Shown: positions 8,849-16,374 of the stretch, in pieces
How positions within the stretch are numbered: position 1 is the first letter of the stretch
Layout of the letters: every line of letters begins with the position of its first letter
Assembly (NCBI GenBank): GCA_038214135.1
Contig: JBBQSD010000069.1
Span: 1-29,498, forward strand
Origin: JANLSE01 sp038214135
Lineage (GTDB): Bacteria; Chloroflexota; Chloroflexia; Chloroflexales; Roseiflexaceae
Direction of reading: 5' to 3'
DNA length: 29,498 nucleotides
The notes under the pieces: model-generated
Told to the model about the DNA's origin: nothing
Database searches by the model: none
The model's input: the letters and a program-made list of their open reading frames with translations, nothing else
Made by a program: the position numbers and the translations under genes

Positions 8849-10401
8849 CTTGGTACCTCTGGTCGCTCATAGACCTGGATAGCAATTTGTCCGGTTGTGA
8901 GAGTCTGTGTATCCTGGAAACTGAGTGTGTAGCCAGCATCAAGAAGTGTTGGAACAAGCTGCGCAGTAAGCGTTGGCGTATAGTAGCTATCCAGGATCAC
9001 ACGATCAAAATAGTGGTCACGAATAGCGATCTGCATTGCGCTCAGGCCATTCTGCCCATTGTAGCCAAACGCCCATGTGTTATCCCAGGTTGTTGGCTGA
9101 TATTTCTGCTGACGAAGATAGAACTGATAGACTGGCGCACCCTCGGCCAGTACACGGCCATCATCGGTTGGGCTGTGCAGTTCCAGATAGCTAACCGTTC
9201 GCTCGACGTTCGGCCAGCTATGTTGCCAACCCCAATGGCGTGCTGTGGCAACATTGGCAATCCACCATAACCCAGCAATCGTGATGGCGAGGCCCGCAAA
9301 CCGAAAGGCAAGCCCACTGCGGCCTCTGGTTGCACGAACACGCTCAGTGACAGTCGCAATGCCATAGCCAGCCAGTGGAGCGGTGAGTGCGAGTGTGGGC
9401 AACAGGTTTTCCCACAGGTTGCGGGTGGTGGCAAAGGCCAGCGCAACCAACGGTAGTGCAAACAGGCCAATCACCAGTATAGGCAGAATCAGCCACATGA
9501 TCTGGCGAATGCGTCGGTCAAGCATTCCTGGGCGAGGAAGCGCGACATGTGGCAGAACGAATGCACCTGCTAATCCAAGTACTAATGGTATTCCCGCCTC
9601 ATCCCAGATCGTTTGCAGCATACGCGCCCGATCCCCCGTCTCGCTGAAATACTGGACAAGCGCGAGCGCGATATCCGCCTGGTAATAGACGGTATACAGC
9701 ATGATGACAACCACAATCGGCCCGAGAAATGGGGTCAGCGTTGGGCTTGCGGACCAGCCACGCATGAGCAAAAGCACAACCGAGAGTAACACGAGTGCCG
9801 GAAGATACAACAGTAGCAGGTATTTTGCGAGTGCAGCAACAATAAATGCTGCACTGGCGCTGAGTAAATACAGATCCACATGAACTGGCGATTTACTGCC
9901 TGCCATGACAATACAATAAAAGCTGATACACAGCATTGGTAGGGCCAGCGCATCACCAATTGCGAACTGACCGAGGTTCATACTGATGGTGCAGAACCCA
10001 AACAACAGGCTCGCCCATAGCGCTGCCGATATGCCAAACAGCTGTTTTGTGCTGAAATAGATATAGGATACTGCGATAGCATTTAGCCCAGCACTCAAGA
10101 TACGCAGGCCTTCCAATCCACCGATTGCCGAGAGCAGCACTGCAATGATGGGATAGAGATACGAGCCAAGCATCCAGGTTGTGGCGCGCTGGCTGAAATC
10201 ACCAACTAAAAAGTTTTGCCCAATCAGAATTGCATTGCTTTCGTCAACGGACGCTGTGTTGTACAGTGGCGTAGTGATGCGGAGCAAAAACCCGACACCG
10301 ATCAGCAGGATAATTAAGCAGACATCTGCATTAATTCGGACGGGTGAGTCGCCACCGGGCCTGGGCTTACCAGCCACCCCTTGGAGTGTTTCTTCAGCCA
10401 T
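8845..10401 (-). CDS. GT39/ArnT-like polytopic glycosyltransferase
   Basis: The 518-residue membrane protein has a GT-C layout: an N-terminal helix, a first periplasmic loop with the DE pair typical of the catalytic site (YNTASVDESNAILIG), about ten further helices, and a hydrophilic C-terminal domain of roughly 120 residues (ERTVSYLELHSPTDDGRVLA onward). Families with this layout (GT39, ArnT, PMT-like) move sugars from polyprenyl-phosphate donors to acceptors on the outer face of the membrane. GGAGAG just ahead of the ATG at 10401 favours that start over an earlier in-frame ATG at 10452. Its stop overlaps the GT2 start (ATGA, 8848-8845). The two enzymes probably form one pathway: the GT2 could charge the lipid carrier and this protein could transfer the sugar outside. 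Confidence 0.83.
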   Translation of the reverse strand: MAEETLQGVAGKPRPGGDSPVRINADVCLIILLIGVGFLLRITTPLYNTASVDESNAILIGQNFLVGDFSQRATTWMLGSYLYPIIAVLLSAIGGLEGLRILSAGLNAIAVSYIYFSTKQLFGISAALWASLLFGFCTISMNLGQFAIGDALALPMLCISFYCIVMAGSKSPVHVDLYLLSASAAFIVAALAKYLLLLYLPALVLLSVVLLLMRGWSASPTLTPFLGPIVVVIMLYTVYYQADIALALVQYFSETGDRARMLQTIWDEAGIPLVLGLAGAFVLPHVALPRPGMLDRRIRQIMWLILPILVIGLFALPLVALAFATTRNLWENLLPTLALTAPLAGYGIATVTERVRATRGRSGLAFRFAGLAITIAGLWWIANVATARHWGWQHSWPNVERTVSYLELHSPTDDGRVLAEGAPVYQFYLRQQKYQPTTWDNTWAFGYNGQNGLSAMQIAIRDHYFDRVILDSYYTPTLTAQLVPTLLDAGYTLSFQDTQTLTTGQIAIQVYERPEVPR

Positions 10402-10674
10402 ACGCTCTCCACAACGCAATACCATTGCCGACCATTCGATTGACCAGAACAACCGCAGACACCAAAACCACCCCTAATGAGGCTCATACGCCGCTACCAT
10501 GGCAGAATTCAACACGACATGAACAAAGTCGCGTCGAGCGCTATAGGCGATTCAATTGATGCTACAAGCCAGGGACCAATGCCCGCTCAGATTGAACAGC
10601 ACTGTTCATGGAGTGACAGCTCAGGGTGTGGATGCAGGAGGAGTGTGTAGCTGACAGAGCCGAATTGGTTATCT

Positions 10675-10705
10675 GTATGATAGTAGTACCGTAGTACTAT
10701 CATAC
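10675..10705. repeat. Inverted repeat with 11-base perfect arms
   Basis: GTATGATAGTA (10675-10685) and TACTATCATAC (10695-10705) are perfect reverse complements around a 9-base centre. It lies about 275 bases upstream of the GT39-like gene and could be an operator or a foldback remnant. No T-tract follows on either strand, so it is not a good terminator. Confidence 0.75.
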
Positions 10706-10852
10706 ATGGAGTCGGCTGAATGAGGTATGAAGTCACGCCAGAATTGTATTACAAGATAGTTATTCAATAGCTATTAATAATATGGCAAACAATGGGTTTA
10801 CCGCATACAGAAGCGCTATTCTTAAAATAAAATCAGGCAGAACACAACCACC

Positions 10853-10879
10853 TATCCTGTTATATAGTATAATAGGATA
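10853..10879. repeat. Imperfect AT-rich inverted repeat downstream of alaX
   Basis: TATCCTGTTATAT and GTATAATAGGATA pair over 13 positions with two G-U wobbles and almost no loop. It lies about 75 bases after the alaX-like stop codon. It may stabilise or end that transcript, but the expected U-run is missing. Confidence 0.5.
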
Positions 10880-10955
10880 CATTACTATGGCTGGTAGTAT
10901 ATAAAGATACCAGCGTGTTGGTGCAGTACGACGCGCTAGCTCGCGGCGGTACGGA

Positions 10956-12146
10956 TCAGGCGGCGAACGATGCCAGCGCCATGTCGAGTGCTTCGGCAAT
11001 ACGGGTTGGATCTGGGAGGCCGCCTTGGGCAAGTTCAGGCCGCCCACCACCCCGCCCGCCAAAGGGGGCCAATGCGGCCCGCAATACTGCTGCACAATCG
11101 ATCTTCAGTTCGGCTCCACGAGCAATAATCAGGTGGCCTTTCTCGGCAGCCATTCCCACAATTGCCACACACCCGTGATCGCCAATCAGTTTAGCCAGTG
11201 TTCGCAATTCGTCCAGGCTGCGTTCGGTGCTGAGAACCCGTACAACAGCGATTTCGCCAATTGTTACCGCCTGATTGGCCCATTCGTGGGCTTCATAGAC
11301 AAGCAAGCGTCCACGGGCATGTTCGAGGCCCTTGCGGGCTTGTTCTTCCGCCTCGCGCAGACGCATGACGGTTGGCTCGATTTCATCGCTGGCGATACTC
11401 AGTTGGGCTGCAAGCCGCCCAAATACCCTATGTTTATGGCGAAGATCGTGTACTGCGCGGCCACCACACAAAAATTCAACTCGCGTTGTTGTGCCACGCC
11501 GCTCCCAACGCCGGATGGAAACCAGCCCGACTCCACCGGTTGTGCGTGGATGGGTACCACCGCAGGCAGAATGATCAAAATCGGCAACCGAAACAACCCG
11601 AACTGGACCATTGACGGTCGGCGGTTTGCGTAATGGGAGTGTTGCCAATTCTTCCGGGCTCACAAAACGAGCCAGCACAGGCCGATCCTCCCAGATCACC
11701 CGATTGGTCAGATCTTCAACAGCGGCAGCCTGATCAGCGGCTACTATAGATGCATCAAGGTCGATCGTCACAAACGATGTGCCGAGATGAAACGAGGTTG
11801 TTTTCAGACCATACAGTTCTTCAAAGGCAGCCGAGAGCAGATGTTGGCCGTGGTGTTGTTGCATATGATCGAAACGGCGCGGCCAATCCACTTCGCCATA
11901 CACGCTATCGCTCTCAATTGGATGCGCAAGCGTATGCCAAACCACCCCGTCGTCATCGACTTGCACATCGGCCACACGGATGCCATTGAGCGCCCCTTGA
12001 TCGGCAGGTTGCCCGCCACCATCTGGATAAAAGGCGCTCTGGTCTAGCGCAATCGTTGGGCAACCAGCCTGTTCGCCACGAGCCACGACCCTGGCGCTGA
12101 ACGTTTGCAGATAGGAATCGCCATAATACAGGCGCTCGGTTGGCAT
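10956..12146 (-). CDS. alaX: Alanyl-tRNA editing protein, AlaX-L type with DHHA1 domain
   Basis: The 396-residue product resembles the editing half of alanyl-tRNA synthetase and lacks the aminoacylation domain. It should hydrolyse Ser- or Gly-mischarged tRNA-Ala in the cytoplasm. Residues 1-90 form the beta-barrel with FYPDGGGQPADQG (39-51). The zinc site is HHGQH (His98, His102) together with CGGTH (Cys195, His199). A coiled-coil linker (about 240-270) leads to a C-terminal DHHA1 domain ending in FGGRGGGRPELAQGG. The open frame extends to 12233, but its extra 29 codons run through the terminator of the upstream cupredoxin gene. The ATG at 12146 with AAGG upstream is therefore preferred. AlaX-L proteins of this size with the GG-rich DHHA1 end are common in bacteria. 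Confidence 0.92.
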   Translation of the reverse strand: MPTERLYYGDSYLQTFSARVVARGEQAGCPTIALDQSAFYPDGGGQPADQGALNGIRVADVQVDDDGVVWHTLAHPIESDSVYGEVDWPRRFDHMQQHHGQHLLSAAFEELYGLKTTSFHLGTSFVTIDLDASIVAADQAAAVEDLTNRVIWEDRPVLARFVSPEELATLPLRKPPTVNGPVRVVSVADFDHSACGGTHPRTTGGVGLVSIRRWERRGTTTRVEFLCGGRAVHDLRHKHRVFGRLAAQLSIASDEIEPTVMRLREAEEQARKGLEHARGRLLVYEAHEWANQAVTIGEIAVVRVLSTERSLDELRTLAKLIGDHGCVAIVGMAAEKGHLIIARGAELKIDCAAVLRAALAPFGGRGGGRPELAQGGLPDPTRIAEALDMALASFAA

Positions 12147-12163
12147 GGTTATAGCCTTTTCAC

Positions 12164-12200
12164 ACGAAAAAGAATAGCCTCGCCGCAACCGCGACGAGGC
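12164..12200 (-). terminator. Intrinsic terminator after the cupredoxin gene
   Basis: On the minus strand, GCCTCGTCGC-GGTT-GCGGCGAGGC (12200-12177) gives a 10-base stem with one G-U pair and a 4-base loop, followed by TATTCTTTTTC. It ends the cupredoxin transcript 23 bases past the stop codon and just before the alaX start. Confidence 0.88.
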
Positions 12201-12222
12201 CATTCGATCCAAAAAAAGTGCG

Positions 12223-12687
12223 TTATGGGGCAACAGTCAGCGTGCCCTTCATGCCAGCCGCATAATGGCCGGGATAGGTACACAGATAGGTGTAGGTACC
12301 AGCCGCTGGAGCGGTGAAGGTAATCGTCTCCTTGCCACCGGGGGCAAGAATTTTGCTATTCGCAACAATATCGGCCTTGTCTGCTGGGATATAATCTGGA
12401 GCACCAGCAGTTATGGCCCCTTCATCGACCTTACCGGCCACATCATCGCCACCCTTGACGAGAACCCAGTTATGCTGCTGAGCAGTTGAGACATTATTGA
12501 AATCTACTGTTACAGGAGCACCAGCCTTGGCCGTGAGCGCTGCCGGCTTATATGCCAGGTTCTCACCATCTGCGGAAACTGCCAATGGGCCACCCGCAGT
12601 AGCGCCGCCGCCACCGCCACCACAGGCTGCCAGGGTCAGCGCGCTCACCAGCGACACTGCCAGAAGCAAAAGACGAACCATCTTCAT
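12223..12687 (-). CDS. Auracyanin-like lipoprotein blue copper protein (cupredoxin)
   Basis: The 154-residue product starts with a lipoprotein signal peptide (KMVRLLLLAV, lipobox LAAC with Cys22) and a six-glycine spacer. The mature part is a type 1 copper domain. The likely copper ligands are His72 (QQHNW), Cys136, His141 and Met146 in the CTYPGHYAAGM loop. This loop and the lipid anchor closely resemble auracyanins of Chloroflexia, which pass electrons between alternative complex III and reaction centres or other oxidases on the outer face of the membrane. The start is chosen at 12687 because AAGGAG lies 7 bases upstream; an open frame from 12720 would mask the signal peptide. It is transcribed alone, with a promoter and terminator visible. 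Confidence 0.92.
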   Translation of the reverse strand: MKMVRLLLLAVSLVSALTLAACGGGGGGATAGGPLAVSADGENLAYKPAALTAKAGAPVTVDFNNVSTAQQHNWVLVKGGDDVAGKVDEGAITAGAPDYIPADKADIVANSKILAPGGKETITFTAPAAGTYTYLCTYPGHYAAGMKGTLTVAP

Positions 12688-12738
12688 TGGGAAACTCCTT
12701 TGTCCACGATATATGATCATTTATATGAACCCTGGTGT

Positions 12739-12766
12739 ATTTTATCACGAAGTACAGAGATGTCAA
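12739..12766 (-). promoter_or_regulatory. Sigma-70-type promoter of the cupredoxin gene
   Basis: On the minus strand, TTGACA (12766-12761) is followed after 16 bases by TAAAAT (12744-12739). The predicted transcript starts near 12732, leaving a leader of about 45 bases. The -35 box is perfect and the -10 box has one mismatch. Confidence 0.7.
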
Positions 12767-12815
12767 ACAATTCACTGGACAAAGGATGTGCACGAATAAG
12801 CTTCCACGCCGCAGG

Positions 12816-12822
12816 CTGACTC
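12816..12822 (-). repeat. Single GAGTCAG heptamer fused to the terC stop codon
   Basis: On the minus strand the gene ends TAG-GAGTCAG-CC. This is the same junction seen at the end of the 3039-3578 gene, here with only one repeat unit. One copy alone could be chance; the identical position relative to the stop is what makes it notable. Confidence 0.5.
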
Positions 12823-13830
12823 CTAATCAACAACAACGATACCATCTTCGTGGCCCTGATCGCCAAGCCGACGGGCGCGAATGAATGATGCAAGCACCGC
12901 GATAGCCAGGATGAGCAGGACAACGCCGAGTGAAATCTCGGTTGGGATCTTGTAGCTTATGCCAGTGACAGCCAGGCTCACATCCGGCAGCAACATCTTG
13001 ATACCAACAAACGAGAGGACGAATGCTAGGCCCAGTTTGAGGTAATGGAACTTATGCACCACACCAGCCAACACAAAGTACAGCGAACGCAGGCCTAGAA
13101 TAGCGAACACATTCGATGTATAGACAATGAATGGATCCTGGGTCACAGCAAAAATCGCCGGGATCGAGTCAACCGCAAAGATCAGGTCGGTTGTCTCAAT
13201 CATAATCAACACCAGGAACAGCGGCGTTGCGAACCGTACGCCATTGCGAATGACGAAGAATTTATCGCCCTCATAGTTTTCAGTTACCTTCATGATTCGG
13301 CGGAACAGGCGGACGACTGGGTTCTTCTCTGGCTCAAGCTTCTCGTCCTTCGAGAAGGCCATACGAACACCGGTGAAGATCAGGAAGGCACCAAAGATCC
13401 AGATGATCCAGTGGAACTCCTTGATCAGCACCGAACCGGCACCAATCATGACGCCACGCATCAGCAGTGCGCCAATGATGCCCCAGAACAGCACGCGGTG
13501 CTGATACTCCTTTGGCACAGCGAAATAGCCGAAGATCAGCACGAATACGAAAATATTATCGACGCTGAGCGATTTCTCGATCAAATAGCCGGTGAGGAAG
13601 GCCAACCCGGCTTCGGAATTGGTGTAGGAGCTCGCGGGCATCATCTGGTTCCAGGAAACGAAGATGATGCCAGTGAAGACCATAGCTAGGCTGATCCACA
13701 CCACACTCCAGATTGTCGCTTCCTTAACCGAAACCTCGTGGGCATTACGATGAAAGACCCCTAAATCAAGCGCCAGCATGCCAAGTACAAAGACGTTAAA
13801 CCCTACCCATAGCCAAATAGTTGAGTCCAT
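12823..13830 (-). CDS. alx: TerC/Alx-family membrane protein, probable manganese exporter
   Basis: The 335-residue inner-membrane protein of the TerC family has about nine hydrophobic segments. Hallmarks are FLTGYLIEKSLSVDNIFVF, IFGAFLIFTGVRMAF and ETTDLIFAVDSIPAIFAVT, with acidic residues inside membrane helices (the two Glu/Asp-rich pairs are thought to bind the metal). Residues and length align well with E. coli Alx, whose gene is controlled by the same type of Mn2+-sensing leader. Family members export Mn2+ or load it onto secreted enzymes. AAGGAG lies 7-8 bases before the ATG. The gene is preceded by a yybP-ykoY riboswitch and its own promoter and appears to be monocistronic. Confidence 0.93.
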   Translation of the reverse strand: MDSTIWLWVGFNVFVLGMLALDLGVFHRNAHEVSVKEATIWSVVWISLAMVFTGIIFVSWNQMMPASSYTNSEAGLAFLTGYLIEKSLSVDNIFVFVLIFGYFAVPKEYQHRVLFWGIIGALLMRGVMIGAGSVLIKEFHWIIWIFGAFLIFTGVRMAFSKDEKLEPEKNPVVRLFRRIMKVTENYEGDKFFVIRNGVRFATPLFLVLIMIETTDLIFAVDSIPAIFAVTQDPFIVYTSNVFAILGLRSLYFVLAGVVHKFHYLKLGLAFVLSFVGIKMLLPDVSLAVTGISYKIPTEISLGVVLLILAIAVLASFIRARRLGDQGHEDGIVVVD

Positions 13831-13869
13831 CCTACTACTCCTTACTGATCGTATATGTCTCGTTGTTAT

Positions 13870-14021
13870 GGAAACAAAAACGCGGCGAAACCACCGCGCT
13901 TTCGCGCAGATGGTCTTGCCGCACTCCTAATGGAGCTGCAAACAGCCGAGAGCCGAAGCTCTGTATTGACGGACTGTTTGTCCCGCATATTCCAGCGGGG
14001 GGCTACTCCCCAACTACTTCT
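13870..14021 (-). promoter_or_regulatory. yybP-ykoY manganese riboswitch controlling the terC/alx gene
   Basis: The leader on the minus strand shows the conserved blocks of this RNA class in order: GTTGGGGAGTAGCC (14014 downward), CCGTCAATAC, GCGGCAAGACCATC (the second metal-contact loop), and a final GCGCGGTGGTTTCGCCGCG hairpin followed by TTTTTGTTT. The two loops GGGGAGTAG and CAAGACC are the diagnostic Mn2+-binding docking elements. The last hairpin with its T-run is an intrinsic terminator, so the switch probably acts on transcription: Mn2+ binding should prevent terminator formation and turn on the exporter. The predicted transcription start (about 14021) falls right at the 5' edge of the RNA. 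Confidence 0.94.
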
Positions 14022-14027
14022 TTCGAG

Positions 14028-14056
14028 AATATACCAGAACGCCCAGCATTTGTCAA
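14028..14056 (-). promoter_or_regulatory. Strong sigma-70-type promoter of the riboswitch-terC unit
   Basis: On the minus strand, a perfect TTGACA (14056-14051), a 17-base spacer and TATATT (14033-14028). The start site should lie near 14021, immediately before the riboswitch aptamer. Confidence 0.85.
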
Positions 14057-14082
14057 GCTTTTTCTGTTAAAAGTGGTAAAAT

Positions 14083-14982
14083 TTATTGATCACTATCCTG
14101 GGCAGCGCGAAGGCGTGCTTCGAGGATCTGGTTCTGATGCAGGCCATGTGATCGCAAATAGAACTTGGCCGTTTCGAGCAGGGCATCCTCGGGTATCAGG
14201 CCAACCAGTTCGCTTTCAACAATTGAAATCCCATAGGCAGCGGCCTCGCGTGCAACCAGTTCATAAGCACGGTGTAGCGGTGTCGTATGGTAATCGGTGA
14301 GGTTCATGGAAACCTGTGCCCGCCCGCCGATTAACAACCCGAGTGCGCGCACGCCACGCAAGCCGCCCGATGACCCACGGACTGCCTTAGCAATTGCGAT
14401 AGCAACCCGAACATCATTGGTTCCCAGGTAGATATTGAAGGCGATCAATGGTTTGCGCGCACCAATAGCGATTGCCCCAGCGCTACCGATCCTGGCTGGC
14501 CCAAAATCCGGTGCCCGCGCTGGATCTCGCCCAATTGCATCTCGCAAACCCTCATACTGGCCACGCCGCAATGCTGGCAATTCACGCCGTTCTGGCCGAG
14601 TTGCCGCCGCTTCATACAGGTACACGGGCAGATCCAGTTCTTCGCCGATCCGCTGGCCAACGGCACGAGCGATCTGAACACATTCGGCCAGGGTTGCGCC
14701 ACGTAATGGCACAAACGGCAGCACATCGGTTGCGCCGATACGCGGATGCTGGCCGCGATGCTTGACCATATCGATCAGGCGGGCGGCTTCGCGAACACCC
14801 TGGAAGGCCGCCTCCGCAACCGGCCCCTGCTCGCCAGCGAACGTCACAACGCTGCGATGATGATCACCATCGCTATGCACATCTAGCACAGCAACGCCAG
14901 CCACGGCAGCAATCGCAGCAACAATCGTATTGATGACTTCTGGACGCCGGCCTTCGCTAAAATTGGGGATGCATTCAATCAT
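14083..14982 (-). CDS. ftcD: Glutamate formimidoyltransferase
   Basis: The 299-residue cytoplasmic enzyme transfers the formimino group of N-formimino-L-glutamate to tetrahydrofolate (EC 2.1.2.5), the last step of one histidine degradation route. Family features are the start IECIPNFSEGRR, LDVHSDGDHHRSVVTFAG, the active-site segment HRGQHPRIGATDVLPFVPL, and SMNLTDYHTTPLHRAYE near the C-terminal half. The length fits a stand-alone transferase; there is no cyclodeaminase domain. Its ATG overlaps the stop of the upstream unknown gene (ATGA, 14982-14979), so the two are probably cotranslated. No hutH, hutU or hutI is nearby, so a role in a full histidine pathway depends on genes elsewhere. Confidence 0.94.
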   Translation of the reverse strand: MIECIPNFSEGRRPEVINTIVAAIAAVAGVAVLDVHSDGDHHRSVVTFAGEQGPVAEAAFQGVREAARLIDMVKHRGQHPRIGATDVLPFVPLRGATLAECVQIARAVGQRIGEELDLPVYLYEAAATRPERRELPALRRGQYEGLRDAIGRDPARAPDFGPARIGSAGAIAIGARKPLIAFNIYLGTNDVRVAIAIAKAVRGSSGGLRGVRALGLLIGGRAQVSMNLTDYHTTPLHRAYELVAREAAAYGISIVESELVGLIPEDALLETAKFYLRSHGLHQNQILEARLRAAQDSDQ

Positions 14983-15518
14983 ATACTAAACCCTAGAATA
15001 TCAACCCGTGAGCGCTCAATTTCGATCCAATCGCCTGGTTCGATCCGCGAATGACCGATCTGTTCCGCCAGGTTAGCCGCTGTTGTACTGGTTCGTACGC
15101 CAATGATACCACCACCAATATCGACAAGCAGTTCGGTATACAGCGTTTCGTATGGGAGGTGTTCGCGATCCGCTTCCCATGTTGGTACAGCAATAACCTG
15201 CCCATAGGCGGTCGGCCTAGTGCTGGGCCTACCAGGCGGAACAGATCGATCAAACAGGCCAGAACGCTGTTCCCCAAGCAGACGGATCGTGCTCAACAGG
15301 AACACCAGCTTGGCACTCCCGGATTGCCCCTCGGCCTGCAGATCAACGACATGATGCCGATCCACAACACCGATCTGCGTGATTGTACCAAGAATCGTGG
15401 GCGGCAGAGCCAGAACGATCAGTGGCAGATAGCGACGCCCATCGGGATGCAATTCCCCTGGCACAATTCGGGTGAATGTACAGGGTAGGTTAAGCTGTTC
15501 AGATTGAGCGAATTGCAT
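14979..15518 (-). CDS. Unknown protein translationally coupled to glutamate formimidoyltransferase
   Basis: The 179-residue protein has no family I recognise. It is beta-rich, with no membrane segment or signal peptide, and starts with a hydrophilic strand (LNLPCTFTRIVPGEL). Its C-terminal half has a glycine patch (VDIGGGIIGVRTSTT) and ends IEIERSRVDILGFSI, which might suit a small OB- or SH3-like barrel. The stop overlaps the ftcD start by ATGA. Open frame continues upstream to 15560 with a TTG start, but that stretch runs into a palindromic repeat; I prefer the ATG at 15518, although its ribosome-binding site (AGGT) is weak. Coupling suggests a function tied to folate or histidine breakdown, which is inference only. 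Confidence 0.65.
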   Translation of the reverse strand: MQFAQSEQLNLPCTFTRIVPGELHPDGRRYLPLIVLALPPTILGTITQIGVVDRHHVVDLQAEGQSGSAKLVFLLSTIRLLGEQRSGLFDRSVPPGRPSTRPTAYGQVIAVPTWEADREHLPYETLYTELLVDIGGGIIGVRTSTTAANLAEQIGHSRIEPGDWIEIERSRVDILGFSI

Positions 15519-15567
15519 ATATGTACCTGGTGGATTGTCGGGCCGTAGAGATGTCATCAAGGGTAGG

Positions 15568-15629
15568 GGGCAGTTCGCAAACCGCCCTGACGGATACTAT
15601 GGGCAACGAGGGCGGTTCGCGAACTGCCC
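15568..15629. repeat. Two facing copies of the GGGCGGTTCGCGAACCGCCC palindrome
   Basis: Copy one is GGGCAGTTCGCAAACCGCCC (15568-15587) and copy two GGGCGGTTCGCGAACTGCCC (15610-15629). Each is itself near-palindromic, and copy two matches the reverse complement of copy one with one mismatch, so the pair can also form one long hairpin with a 22-base loop. The stop codon TAG of the PH-domain gene (15631-15629) is made by the terminal CTA of copy two. Confidence 0.9.
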
Positions 15630-16246
15630 TACTTCGCCTTTGTTGTCTTTGTCGATGGTGGCACATCGGGATCGGCACTCGTCGCCTCGGCCACCCGTAT
15701 AATTTCTTCCCGTAGCGTCTCAATGAAATCGCGCGGGCGGGCAGGGCTGATGATCAGGGTCATCTTATCGCGCCGAGCTATGGCAACCAGACGTTCGCGA
15801 TCGGTTGCGGTAAAGAAGACTTTACCATACTGTTCTAGTTGAAACGGCCCATTGTAGCCAAACACACCTGCGTTAAACGATTGGCGCAGCCCTTTGCGTG
15901 GCACGTCGGCCAGGGCCGCAGCTGGCGAAACCCCCAGAATATCGCGCAATGATATGCGCATCGCGCCCACCCAGCGGCGCTTGATCAACAGGGCATCGCC
16001 CTTGATGATATAGCTGACGGGTTGCACCGCATAGTTCAGGGTCAACCAGACGGCCAGCGCAACGCCAGTTGCCGATGAGATCACGATCCCCGGTACGGCA
16101 ACCCCATACAGCAGGATACCGCTCAGAAACCAGAACAGTGCTGGAAGCATGAGAATGCCACCAATAGTTGCGATTCCGGTCGTAATTCGCTCTGCATAGC
16201 GATCCAGTGTGGCCGCTTCAAATGGCGGCGGATCTATTCGTTTCAT
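15629..16246 (-). CDS. Membrane protein with bacterial PH-like domain
   Basis: The 205-residue product has two N-terminal hydrophobic segments (TIGGILMLPALFWFLSGILL and VPGIVISSATGVALAVWLTL). A cytoplasmic beta-rich domain follows, with the strand order of bacterial PH-like domains (PF10882-type): SYIIKGDALLIKRRW, MRISLRDILGV, then a glycine-rich NAGVFGYNGPFQ and VFFTATDRERLVAI. It ends in a low-complexity Thr/Lys tail (PPSTKTTKAK). Such proteins are usually uncharacterised membrane-stress or signalling accessories. ATG 16246 is chosen because upstream in-frame starts up to 16288 fall in the shared promoter region with the divergent kinase gene; no strong ribosome-binding site decides it. Confidence 0.72.
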   Translation of the reverse strand: MKRIDPPPFEAATLDRYAERITTGIATIGGILMLPALFWFLSGILLYGVAVPGIVISSATGVALAVWLTLNYAVQPVSYIIKGDALLIKRRWVGAMRISLRDILGVSPAAALADVPRKGLRQSFNAGVFGYNGPFQLEQYGKVFFTATDRERLVAIARRDKMTLIISPARPRDFIETLREEIIRVAEATSADPDVPPSTKTTKAK

Positions 16247-16316
16247 ACCACTATCATACCACGCCATTCTATGCATTATTGTCATCAAAGTGTTATCCGT
16301 TAGGACATATGAGCCA

Positions 16317-16346
16317 TTGCTGTGCAGCCATGCAATGTGCTATAAC
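16317..16346 (+). promoter_or_regulatory. Possible promoter of the histidine kinase gene
   Basis: TTGCTG (16317-16322) and TATAAC (16341-16346) are 18 bases apart and end 28 bases before the ATG at 16375. Each hexamer has mismatches, so support is modest. Confidence 0.35.
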
Positions 16347-16374
16347 CGATCATAGAAGAGGGAGAGGTGACAGC

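Larger units (their letters stand above)
10402..10955. other. 554-base gap between the GT39-like and alaX genes, AT-rich on its right side
   Basis: No convincing gene is present. The part from about 10735 to 10915 is much richer in A and T than its surroundings and holds many short poly-A/T stretches. Two inverted repeats lie inside (10675-10705 and 10853-10879). The left part should contain the promoter of the glycosyltransferase operon, but I could not pick a convincing -35/-10 pair. A minus-strand open frame here has no start signal or family resemblance. Confidence 0.7.

Noticed and set aside
10760..11095. A 111-residue minus-strand open frame ending in the AT-rich gap
   Set aside because: It overlaps the 3' half of alaX in another frame, has no start signal, and its hydrophobic end reflects AT-rich sequence.
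12147..12233. A 29-residue N-terminal extension of AlaX
   Set aside because: It is encoded by the terminator of the cupredoxin gene, and the family start PTERLYYGD begins at the later ATG.
15568..15629. The facing palindromes as ends of an insertion sequence
   Set aside because: Only 22 bases lie between them, with no transposase or target duplication.
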